NCBI GenBank assembly: GCA_013398615.1
Contig: VZSR01002121.1
Coordinates: 11,740-75,739, forward strand
Direction: 5' to 3'
Length of the DNA stretch: 64,000 bases
From: Brachypodius melanocephalos
Taxonomy: Eukaryota > Chordata > Aves > Passeriformes > Pycnonotidae
Of this stretch, positions 1-9,502 are shown piece after piece. The notes below the pieces were generated by a model. That model made no database searches. It was not told the origin of the DNA and saw only the letters and a list, made by a program, of their open reading frames with translations. Made by a program: the position numbers and the translations under genes. Position 1 is the first letter of the stretch. Each line of letters begins with the position of its first letter.

Positions 1-674
1 AGATATGGATACAGACACAGTGTCATGGGTAGTTCACCCTAACACGAGGTCCCCTTGAAGTATGCATTGGGTCTCTCCATCCTTTTGCATCACCCACCAG
101 ATGCAACCTGGTCCTGAGTGAAGACAACCTCACAGAAGGGATTGCCTTTGCTGGAGGCAGAATTAATCCAAACAGTTTTTCCCAGCATACCTCTCATGTG
201 TCTCACTGGAACCTTATCTCCGTCTATTGTTTGCAAGGGCTCAGATTGGGCAGGGCCTGCTCGGTTGGTGGAACCTCGAGTGTTCACTAACCATGTGGCC
301 TTTGCTAAATTAATTTCCCAGTTCTTGAAAGTCCCCCCACTCAGTGCCTTCAAGGTGGATTTAAGCAGGCCATTGCACTGTTCAACTTTCCTGGCAGCTG
401 GTGCGTGATAAGAGATGTGATATATCCACTCAATGCCATGTTCTCTGGCCCAGGTGTTTATCAGGCTGTTCTTGAAATGGGTCCCATTGTCTGACTCAAT
501 CCTCTCAGGCATACCATGCCTCCAAAGGACTTGCTTTTCCAGGCCCAGGATGATGTTCTGAGCAGTAGTGTGGAGCACGGGGTAGGTCTCCAACCATCTA
601 GTGGTGGCCTCATTAGCCCCAGGCTGATGGGAAACCCTCTCCCTGGCTAAACACTCTGTGAAAGATGCACATCC
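1..674 (-). mobile_element. Decayed endogenous retrovirus fragment: integrase region of pol
   Basis: An open minus-strand frame from about 674 down to a stop at 90-92 resembles the catalytic core of a retroviral integrase, the enzyme that joins viral DNA to the host chromosome. Visible landmarks are EATTRWLETYP near 580-611, the central acidic motif ESDNGTHF, and KVEQCNG where the third catalytic acid (Glu) falls. The position usually held by the first catalytic Asp appears to be Glu (codon 609-611). The open frame is lost near 110, and integrase-like sequence seems to continue in another frame toward position 1, so the copy is frameshifted and non-functional. No LTR is visible and the element runs off the window. 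It lies in BMP3 intron 1 in the same orientation as the gene. ERVL-like affinity is my impression from family resemblance only. Confidence 0.8.
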
Positions 675-3144
675 TTACTGCACTCCTCATGGATTTCAGA
701 CTTGGAGTTTCTTTTCAGCTTTGTCACAGGCAAAGGTTCCTTCTTCTGAGTGATTCAAACTGAACAATTATGCTCTTAGATAATTTAGCAAGATAAACAG
801 GAAACAAATTTACCTGAATGATCACATGAACATTCATCAAAATCAATGGCCAAAACCCCCAGCTCAAACAAGCAACCATCCAGCCTAGTTGTGGTATCTG
901 GCACATGAAAGCTTTCAGGGCAGAGTGGGATGCAGGTTTCAAAGAGGTGCCACACGGGGCTGAAGCTTTGGTCCCATCCCCTCAGAGAACTGAGCCACAG
1001 AAAGAGAAACTTGCTTTTAACAGGTATGATGATGCTTGTTTGGATTAATCAGTCTTAGCTGGGTTTTGTTGGCTGTTGGTAACAGGGCCATAGCTGCCAC
1101 ATGCAACACCACTGTTCTTTGACTAGAAACAGGGATGAGTTTCAACAAATCCTGTGAGATTTTGGTCTCATCACATAACACTCCAGGGTCTAAAAAATTA
1201 GTCTGCTGGGTTACCTGGGAGATTTAGGAAAGGTCATTCCCATGTGCTGCAGAAGAAGCAGAAGTCCCTGCAGAGGAAAAGCAAGGACAGGAAGGTTTCA
1301 CAGCTACATTTGAGAGCTGTGTTTCAGAAAAGGAAGTTTTTCTCCTGAAAATGTCAGACTAAATTGCAAAGTTAAACTGCAAATGAAACCACTGAAGATT
1401 TGCTTCAAGATCTCTTGCTATAGGTGGAGAAGACACAGGAGGATTCTTGGGGAACTTCTGCTCATAGCAGACAAAACGCTGAGTCCTGAAGGGGCTGGCA
1501 GAGGGAATGGTAAAAAGGGAAGGAGTAACAGCATAATGTATTAAATTAACTGATGCATCCCATTAAGGACAAGGGGAAGCCCATGGGAGACTGAAATTTG
1601 GAACCAAGGAGTGCAACAGTCAAAGCAGCAGATCTAGAGCCAAAGTATCTTGAAAGGCAAGCACTGCTGGATGTGCCATTTTCATTGCAGACCTTGTCAG
1701 GCAGTTGGGCCCGAGGAAGAAGTCAGAAAAAGTCTGTCCATTTCACCCACCACCCTGAGGAACACCAAATATAAGGGCTTTCTGGAAACAGACTTTTCTG
1801 CCATCAATAACCACACAAAATAAGCTGCTGCTGCTGCCAATGGCAAGAGAAAGACAACAGCTAACTGGTTAAATATTTTGCAAAAATACTTATTAAATTA
1901 TCAAAAATCTTTACAACAGATTTATTGCTTTGGCACTTGATCTGTAAAAGTATTGGAGGAGGAAGAAAGGGATTAGCCAGCAGTTTATAGGACTGCTGTC
2001 ACTCAGCATCAAGTGAGAGTACAAATATAATCATAAAGACCACAGAGATGGGATTTCAACTGACAACATTCTAGGTTTAGAATTACTTTAATCAGATATG
2101 CGTAACAGAGAAAATATTGCTTTGCTGGGATCATTAACAACCTCTCCTTTGAGGTGGGGGGGGGGGTGGTTTGCTGTAGTGAATATTATATCCTCCCCTC
2201 TTTCGGTGGGCTTAAATTCAACGACAGTCACAGACATGAGACTTCACCTGGCAAACAAGTCATGGTAGAAAGGCAAGAGAGCTTTTCAAGTAAGAGCAGC
2301 AGCTGGGGAGTCCTGGCTCTCAATTCTCCAAACTCAGGGTAATTACTCCTCTAAAGCCTCTCCTGTGGACAAAAATACTTGCAGGGTTGAAACCTAAGAC
2401 ACCAAAGCAAACTCACACCTCATTGTGTTTGATCTCTGCAGAGAGCTGCCTTATAAAATACATTGTTGGTTTTGAAGAAGCAAGGAAGCCTGCCACCCAG
2501 CTCTCTTTACTGGGACAGGAAGGACTTGAAGCAAGTCACTGAAACTCAGAGAACTCTCAGTTTTACTGATAGATGGGTCAACGCACCTGTGTAATGGAAA
2601 GTAAGAGACTGGCAAATGGGGCTTCTGTGTGTGGCATGACAGCTGTCCCACACGCAGCAAGGTGTTGGGGTGCAGTAGAGAAGGGAAGGACATCTCAGCA
2701 ATGGTCATATTTGGGTTCTGGCCATTCCGCTTAGTCCTTGTGGAGCTCACATGCACAAAAACCAGAAGAGGAAAGGGAGAGGATGCAGCACCAAGACGAC
2801 GACTTGAGATGCTGGCATGTTAAACACACACCCCTCCCTTACAGAAAATGTTTTTACATTTTCACCCATCCACCTGTGCATGCCAGTGTGTAATCACAGA
2901 GTGATGTAAGTTCCCCTTCCAAAGATGCCAAGATGAAGTATTTACGACACTCCAGTCATGCTTCAACTGAACTCATCTGCCACTGCCTCTCATTGTCAGT
3001 ATTGTCACAACTTGTCAACATGAGAAGGCTGCAGACAGCCTGAAGGATCCCCAAATCATGTCACGGCTCAGTCATGCCCAAATCAGCCCTGGGCTCCACC
3101 AGAAGCTACACGTGCAGAACATCACTAACAGGAGACTCCCGAGA

Positions 3145-3300
3145 AGGTCCGCTAATTACTCCACCTCCCTCGCATTGTACTCAGCTATCATGACGACAGT
3201 GATGCCTAATGCAGAGCAGAAGCGGTACGGCAATAATTAAAAGCAAAGAACATCATGTAAAACGCGACAGTCCCCACAAGAAGCGATACTTCTCTAATTC
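3145..3300. promoter_or_regulatory. Candidate intronic regulatory patch with homeodomain motifs
   Basis: Immediately inside BMP3 intron 1, before the CpG island begins, there are two TAATTA cores (3153-3158 and 3234-3239), a TAAT at 3207-3210 and a TAATTC near 3295. TAATTA is the core recognised by many homeodomain proteins. The cluster and its location next to a developmental signalling gene suggest an enhancer or promoter-proximal element, but this is motif reading only. Such cores also occur by chance in AT-rich DNA. Confidence 0.25.
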
Positions 3301-3460
3301 TCTCATTTCTTGCCCCCACCGAGCTCGCCGGGCACTACCCCACCGATGCTCTGACGCCGCCGCTCAGGGAACACGGAGCCGGCCCCGTGGCCGAGCGCTC
3401 TCCACCGGGAGCCGAGCCCTGCCCCGACGGGGTCCCTCCTCTTCTCTCGGCCCACGGTGC

Positions 3461-3471
3461 GCACTCACCTG
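3461..3471 (-). other. BMP3: Splice donor of BMP3 exon 1
   Basis: The minus strand reads CAG|GTGAGTGC, with the last exon base at 3469 and the intron starting at 3468. This is a full-consensus U1 donor. It falls a few codons after the conserved GNTVRxFR block, where the BMP3/GDF10 first exon is expected to end, and leaves one base of the split codon (phase 1). Confidence 0.85.
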
Positions 3472-3796
3472 CCGGCAGCGGGCGGAAGCCGCGCACCGTG
3501 TTGCCCCAGCGAAGCCAGGGCCCTGGTGGTGTCGGCGGGTCCTGGCTGCCGCGGTACTGCTCGTAGAGCCGCAGCATGTGCTCCGCCACTCTGTCCGCCG
3601 CTGGCTGTCGCCCGGTCCGCCGCTGCCCCGGGCCGTCGTCACCTGCGGCCGCCCGGGCGCGGCCGGTCCGCGAGGCCCCCGGCACAGCCCGGCGCCGGAG
3701 CCCAACCCGGCGCGGCCGCAGCGTGTCCCCCAGAGCCAGGCACAGGCAGCCCCATCCCAGGCACAGGCACAACACCCAGCGGGCCGACGCCGCCAT
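3469..3796 (-). CDS. BMP3: BMP3 exon 1 (signal peptide and start of propeptide)
   Basis: This is the first coding exon of bone morphogenetic protein 3, a secreted TGF-beta family ligand that in other vertebrates antagonises osteogenic BMP signalling through activin type II receptors. The ATG at 3796 has a strong context (G at -3 and +4). It opens 109 codons plus one base. Residues 1-23 form a hydrophobic, Cys/Leu-rich signal peptide; RRAVPG is at 35-40, RVAEHMLRLYEQY at 69-81 and GNTVRGFR at 98-105. The last two blocks mark the propeptide start of the BMP3/GDF10 branch. BMP3 is preferred over GDF10 because of EHMLRLY, the AVPG segment and the spacing to GNTVR. The exon ends at a CAG|GTGAGT donor, giving a phase-1 intron. 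The same frame stays open about 540 nt upstream to an ATG at 4336. I reject that start because it would bury the signal peptide and translate the pyrimidine tract. Later exons are outside the window. Confidence 0.87.
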
Positions 3797-3908
3797 CCCG
3801 CCCCTCCGTCCCGGCGGCGGCGCCGGGGGCCCCTCGGCGCGGCCGGGCGCGCTCGGGCCGGGCGAGCCCGGGATTGCGCGGAAAGCGGGCACGGGGCGTC
3901 TTCCTTCT

Positions 3909-3969
3909 GGAGAAGGAAAAGAGGGGGAAAGAAGAAAAGGGGGAAAGGGGAAAAAAAAGGGGAAAAAAG
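3909..3969 (+). repeat. 61-nt uninterrupted polypurine tract in the BMP3 5' region
   Basis: Every base from 3909 to 3969 is A or G, in runs of G and A. On the gene's sense strand it is therefore a pure pyrimidine tract ending 112 nt before the BMP3 ATG. It lies in the presumed 5' UTR or core promoter. Tracts of this length can form triplex (H-DNA) or bind single-strand pyrimidine-binding proteins such as PTB and PCBP. That functional reading is inference. Confidence 0.9.
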
Positions 3970-4028
3970 CGGGGCGGAGGAAAACTCCACGGTCTGGACC
4001 GGCCTCCCTTCCCGGCGGGGAGCGAGGG

Positions 4029-4036
4029 GTTTTATT
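4029..4036 (-). promoter_or_regulatory. Possible TATA-like element of BMP3
   Basis: The minus strand reads AATAAAAC 233 nt upstream of the BMP3 start codon, an AT-rich octamer inside otherwise GC-rich DNA. If used, transcription would start near 4000, at the upstream edge of the pyrimidine tract. This is speculative, because CpG-island promoters often lack a TATA box. Confidence 0.25.
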
Positions 4037-4377
4037 CCCAGCCGTGCAGGTTGTTTTCGGGGGAGAAGCGGCGGTGCTGCTCCCGGCACGGCGGCTCTCG
4101 TTCGCCGCTCCCGCTCCGCGGCCGGTGCAGCCCGCGCAGTGTAGAGACCGGGGAAGCGCGGAGATCGCCCCGCCCGCCCCCGCTCCGGCGGGGGCGAAGT
4201 GCGGGGAGTCGCCACCCCCGGGGGAGCGCAGCGACGGGACGGAGGGAGGGGATGCTCTGGAAAATCCATCCCCCTGGGCGGACGGCGATCGGGGTAGAGG
4301 ACGCTCCCCTGCCCGCCTCCACTCAGCCTCTCCCAAAGGCCGTACAAAAACGTGGTGGCATTAAAAAAACCAAAATT

Positions 4378-4413
4378 TATATCTATCTATCTGTCTGTCT
4401 ATCTGTCTATCTG

Positions 4414-4506
<93 letters not shown>

Positions 4507-4507
4507 A
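4378..4507 (+). repeat. (TATC)n / (GATA)n tetranucleotide microsatellite
   Basis: About 30 tandem copies of ATCT, with a few early units changed to GTCT, form a 130-bp microsatellite. It abuts the upstream edge of the BMP3 CpG island, about 580 bp from the start codon. The 3' units are uninterrupted, so the locus is likely length-polymorphic. Confidence 0.97.
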
Positions 4508-6597
4508 TCCCACGAGTACGCAGCACATTCACCCTTCTGCCCAGGAACGTATCAAGGCTTGGCTGGGAACAGAGCACTGTCTGCCGCGGGCAGGTGGAAG
4601 TGATGTTCACAACCGGGTTGTGCTGGGGTTGTCTGCCTCTCCTGAGTACCAGCCACACTCAGTGACCTTTGGCTTCCTTGGCCGGGACTGGCAGAGGTGC
4701 CCTCAGCAGTAGCCTGGAGCCCGTGGGAAGAGACTTACACTCAGAGAAATCCTGCAGAGAAGGACTCCTCCAGTACAGCAGGGCACGGCAAAGGGTTCCT
4801 TGCTCGACTGAAACAATTCCACGTGCCTCCCGTATTTGGTGTCTTTTAGCACCAGAAGGACAGAAACGTCTCACTCGGCCTTGCCAGTGCCATAGCCACG
4901 CAACAGCCCAGCATATTACGACACTGTCCCTTACAAAATCTGCTTTGCAACGAAAGGGTGCTTCATCTGTACATCGGCCAGGGAACACACGGGAGGTGAA
5001 AGAGGAGCCCCGCTGCAGTGTCACAGTTTATGAGTGTGCTGGTTCCCAAGACCAGCTTGGTTTCTAACCTGAAGAAGGGAGATAATAAAATTGGCCTACA
5101 GACCAGATGGAACTTGGCATATAGCATTTTCATTACAGGGCATTCAGATTTTCCATGGGCTACAGCAAGTGTATCATTATCCAGCCCTAAACAGAGTATT
5201 ACGACACATTATGTACTGCCTCTCAAATTACACTGAAATTAGGATCGGCAGCAAGTACTGTTATGCAGTTGTAATAAGGCCATCTGTAACTACAAGAGGC
5301 GAGTGCCCACCAGCAGGTAGGGAGGAAAGTGAAGATTCTCAACAGTAGAGTAATGATTTTTATATGCTCCTACATTTGAAGGCTCAGATACAACCCATGG
5401 CAGTGACTCATCTTCAAACAGTGCTGAGGCACTGAAGGTGCCACGTGCATCTCCAAATACTACCCATAGATGTGGAAACACACGCCACATCAACTACTGA
5501 TGCAAGTAGCACCATTACTTCTACTTTTCTCTAGGTAAGAAATTCACATTAGTGTAATATAAAAGCTAACAATACAAGTAAACATAATTAGTAAGTTCAT
5601 AATTAAAACATTAAGGTATGATTGGTTTTTCTGGACACAAGTAATAAAACCAATGTGGATCCATGCAGAAAGGAAACAAAATTATTTAAACTGATGGCTA
5701 AAAAATTCAGCACAAGTGGCAGTCCCTGGCTCATATCCATGGCAGGACTGTCAATCCCAAGGAAGAATCTTTATGCAACTGGAAATTACCATTTCAGTTT
5801 CAGTCATATTTTTTCCTACCGTTGAAAGAAGCAACATAAAAAAGAAAACACAAGCAATAACACATCACAGGTCTTTAAATAAAAACTGGCATAACTAAAT
5901 CCTCTCCTATACCTAGAGTGCCAAGCAATTTGCTGAAAGATGTGGTCTTCTGCAAATCTCCAACACATCCTCTGAGCAACTTCCTGACTCTTGAGATCAG
6001 ACTACTGTAAATCAAGAATTACCTGAGTTTAAAAAAAATAAACTCTCAGACACTGTGTGTCTGTAACACCATTCTCAAGCAAAAGGGGATTAGATAAGAA
6101 TGACTATCAGTTCAACATGGAAGCTCAAGCACTCTATGATTGAACTTTTTTAAAAAAATCTTTAAAGTGTTAGCAGAAAGCTAGGTTTATGCAAAATTAA
6201 AAGCAAATTTGGTTCCCAGAACCTCACCCCAGCCCTTGATTGCAGCTAAGTGTCTAAAATAGAAAGTTAGCCCTATACAATCCTGTTATAGCCAGGAAAA
6301 AGAGAGAAAGAGGACACTGAGTGTGAAACAGAAATGAAAAAGCGACTTCTTGGGGCATTAGGAGCCTTCTCTGAATTCCCCTTTTCAAACCCTGCTGCTG
6401 CAGTTCTCTGAGCATGCTATGCAGGCATACATAAGATTTCAAAAATCTCTTGCTTTATGAACTGTCCCTCTGACATATCAGGACACTCATTACACAGAGT
6501 TCTGAAGCTTGCAAAGTTTAAAAGTATCACCCATTCCATGAGATTTTTAAATGTTAGAACCTTGCAAGCGCACCAAGCAAACCAAACCAGAGCACGT
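4508..6597. other. BMP3 upstream flank, no recognised gene
   Basis: Moderate-GC sequence follows the microsatellite to about 5.1 kb and then becomes AT-rich. Short open frames occur on both strands, but none shows known domains or a plausible exon structure. A small patch near 5580-5620 has two TAATTA-type cores. I recognise nothing else here. Confidence 0.5.
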
Positions 6598-6725
6598 TGG
6601 GAGCTCCTCTCCACAGCCAACAAACTCTCACACCTGAACCTCTAAGGGAACAGTGCTTCTGCGCTTCTCTGCAATTCCTTTTTTGCTTCTTCCACAGAAG
6701 TGCTGCAAACCAGTTATCCAGACAT
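6598..6725 (+). repeat. Copy A of a 128-bp interspersed repeat
   Basis: Positions 6598-6725 align without gaps to 9375-9502 at a constant offset of 2777, with about five mismatches (about 96% identity). Similarity stops sharply at both ends. I do not recognise the family. It could be an LTR or SINE fragment or a local duplication. The strand shown is arbitrary. Confidence 0.85.
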
Positions 6726-7645
6726 ATCTTGCCCTCCAACTACAGCCAGCACAACTCCAGGCTCTATTGGGCCTGAGCAGCTCCATCCTGATCACCACAG
6801 TCTCCAGCCTGTGCAGCAACCTGGCCTTTTAATTCCTTAGCCCCGGGCAGACAGCAGGCTTCAATCCAAATTAAGTTTATTTAAATGGTGAGCAAGTCCT
6901 GTGCCATTGTCAGGGCCAGCCTCACCACCCTCCGGCAGCCCTTTCAAAAGTGCTATTTAAAACCTCCACCAAAACTTCAAGGTTTTCACTTTTTCAGAGC
7001 TTGCCACAGAGTGGACAACCCAGTAACTTTGCAGTTATTTGTTCCCTTCACACAAGCACTTGGAAGTCCCAGGGAACAGGAAACCACAAATACTCCTTCT
7101 GGAGGAAATGAAATAATTACATATTTGCATAACAAAGTGATATTAGCAAAATCTGTTCAGCATGTGAAGGCTAACCCCACACTTGTGCTATTTGCCTGGC
7201 TCTCAGCCGTTGTAGAGTTCACTTAGCACAGCAACCTCTGCTGCTGTGGCTCCCGCATCCAGCTCTCCTGGCTGTCATCTGGAGAATTCCCCACCGCAGC
7301 TCCACCTCAGCTGCCTTGCACCAGCCCTCTGCACATCTGTTTGGCTGTCTCAGACGGGCTTCTGTGTGCTCTGCTATGGCAGGGCTCCTGTCACTGAGTC
7401 TTTGGGTCAGTGACACCAGCTCTGTCCCAGGGGTGTTCCCAACCCCACAAGGTCACCCCCACTCTTACCAGACCCGCAACCCATGGTTAAGGTGTGCTGT
7501 CCTGCATCCAGGGACTGTGTCTCTTCTCCCTCAGGTCAATCTGCTCTGCAGGACCACCGTACCCTGGGTCTGCATCACTTCCTTGCATCCCTGACATACA
7601 CATTCCAGGTACACCAGGTACAAATGAGAATGCTGAGCAGCACAT
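6726..7645. other. Non-coding stretch between repeats
   Basis: There is no recognisable gene or mobile element. Open frames in this interval are short and look like chance frames. Confidence 0.45.
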
Positions 7646-7756
7646 CATCCAGCAATGCTTGGAACCACGCTACCCGATCCAGCAATGCTTGGAACCGTGC
7701 TACTGAGCCAGTGATGGTTGGAACCATGCCACCCAATCCAGCAATGGAACCATGGT
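7646..7756 (+). repeat. Minisatellite, about 30-bp unit, 3.7 copies
   Basis: The unit GATCCAGCAATGCTTGGAAC plus about ten further bases begins near 7646, 7676, 7705 and 7735, the last copy being partial. Copies differ by substitutions and one 1-nt indel. Read through one frame it gives a repeated IQQCLEP peptide, but I see no evidence that it is translated. Confidence 0.85.
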
Positions 7757-9374
7757 CCATGGACCTCAATGCACTACGCTGCCTCTCCCATTATTGGAAC
7801 CAAGGATACACGTGCTCCTTGGAATGTTCCTGCTCACGGTCCCAGAGATGTGCACAGAGAACAGCCTTTCACAAGGCAGGCCAAGGTGGGAAGCCCAGAG
7901 GAAACCTCTTTGTGCACAGCCATTCCCTGTATCCCCTGTGCTGGCTTTTCAAGACTCACCAGCTGGGCTGGGTGTTTGCTCAGGTGGCCAGCAGCAGCCT
8001 TCCCCCTGGAGGGGCCTTCCAGCCGAATTTCTTCTCTTGGGCCCCAGGATCACATGTTTCTCTCACCACACAGAACTTTTGCTACAGGACCTGTAACAAC
8101 TCTGCCTGGAGGTGAGCCGAAATAAAACACGCCTTGAGTGAACAACAGCCAAACAACAAGAACGATGTTCCCCTTCCGTGCAAAGCCATGTTCTGTACAC
8201 ACAGCTCATCTGCGTGGCTGCAGTCCGTTCAGCACCTGTGTTTTTGTTTTCTTTGTGGTGGGAACTGTGGCTTGGCCTGCACTGCTTGTCCCTGCCTGCC
8301 TCGCAGAGAACTGCCCAAAGGTTTTAGTCATCTGTAATCTGATTTCTGTGTGCGGGGAAACAAAGTTAAGGGTACAGTTTCCCCAGCTGCCTCTTTCACA
8401 CACGGCTGAAAGGAGAACATCTAATAACCAAACATTTTTACTAAATAATAACAACTCTGCTGTGAATGTGCTGGTGGATCTTCGGCACCAACGTCCTGCT
8501 ACTTTCCAGCTTCACTCTATGATCCAAAACAACCACCACAACAACAGATCCCAATGTGGTTGCAAGACCAAAGATCCAGATGCCACATGAAGAGAGCAAA
8601 ATTATGATTTTGGTGGGGTGCTGAAAAAATAGAAAAGAATTGAAAAAACATATACAGGCGAATACAACCTGCAGACCTTAACTGATGCACACAGTTTAGA
8701 TGTGCTGGAAAAAAACCTACAACTCTCCCCACTGGTACAAAGTCTAGATTTCCGGGGATACACTTGCCCATCAATGCCCAAAATCAGTTCCCTTATGGAA
8801 GTGTGCAAACCCTGTACCTGCAGTAAATGTCACAATCTGCAACAATACCAGAATCTCCTTTCAGAAAAAAACTTAGACACTTCCATGCGCCTTATGTTTA
8901 CAGTGAGAAGAGTTTTGGGCTAGATAGTTTGTGTTTGTTTCTGCTAAAAAGCCACAGGGCCTAAGAATATACACAGGAAGCTTTCATGTGGTTATCAGTC
9001 CTTGGAACGCTTCTCTCTTGATTACCGTGTGTTTTGCATGTCCACTTCACTTGTGTCTGATCAGGGCTGAATAGTGACAAGATCTCGGGAACAACACTCG
9101 GTGACATTTCAGGGAAACGGAGTGTAAGGCCACTAAGTTACTAAGACACATGCTCTGTCCTGTTTGTCTAAGAAAATCAACCTTTCCTTTAGAATGCAAG
9201 CCAGATCTCAGAAGGGTTTGGAGACAGATTTCCACTTAAGGCAGAGGCCAGAGCTTCCTCCAGTTAGTATTGGCAAAGGATTATAGAACATCACTTGGGA
9301 GCTTCCATATTGTGGTAACGCTCCGGGGTCCTTGACTTTGGATGTCAGAAGAAAGACAACATCAGCAGGGCAGC
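7757..9374. other. Non-coding stretch, no recognised gene
   Basis: A plus-strand frame of about 210 codons spans the minisatellite (7483-8115), but it has no domain, no splice logic and no family resemblance. The rest is unremarkable mixed-composition sequence. Confidence 0.45.
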
Positions 9375-9502
9375 TGGGAGCTCCTCTCCACAGCCAACAA
9401 ACTCTCACACCTGAACCTCTAAGGGAACAGTGCTTATGTGCTTCTCTGCTATTCCTTTTCTGCTTCTTCCACAGAAGTGCTGCAAACCAGTTATCCACAC
9501 AT
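9375..9502 (+). repeat. Copy B of the 128-bp interspersed repeat
   Basis: This is the partner of 6598-6725 in the same orientation, gap-free and about 96% identical. Flanking sequences are unrelated on both sides, which fits independent insertions of the same unidentified element or a very precise short duplication. Confidence 0.85.

Larger units (their letters stand above)
1..3468 (-). other. BMP3: 5' part of BMP3 intron 1
   Basis: This stretch follows the exon 1 splice donor at 3468/3469, so it is intron 1 on the minus strand. I see no frame resembling the later BMP3 exons (rest of the propeptide and the cystine-knot ligand), so they must lie left of the window. Contents are the ERV integrase remnant (1-674), an unremarkable AT-rich stretch with no recognisable gene (about 700-3100), an 11-G run near 2155-2166, and a TAAT-motif-rich patch next to the exon (3145-3300). 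Confidence 0.75.
3330..4350. promoter_or_regulatory. CpG island over BMP3 promoter, 5' UTR and exon 1
   Basis: Base composition changes sharply here to GC-rich, CpG-dense sequence, unlike the AT-rich flanks. Runs such as the GC-box-like CCCCGCCCGCCCCCGC around 4168-4183 are Sp1-type sites. The island covers exon 1 and about 550 bp upstream, as expected for a CpG-island promoter of a developmental gene. It ends abruptly next to the TATC microsatellite. Long open frames on both strands inside it are a by-product of the high GC content. Confidence 0.85.

Noticed and set aside
3335..4336. 333-codon minus-strand frame taken as one long protein
   Set aside because: Only 3469-3796 is coding. The upstream part translates the UTR pyrimidine tract, and the downstream part runs past a perfect splice donor into the intron.
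3457..4665. 402-codon plus-strand open frame across the CpG island and microsatellite
   Set aside because: It is antisense to BMP3 exon 1, driven by high GC content, and includes a long translated YLSI repeat from the TATC microsatellite. It has no domain.
7483..8115. 210-codon plus-strand frame through the minisatellite
   Set aside because: The repeat explains the locally open frame. There is no conserved motif, and overlapping frames are also open.
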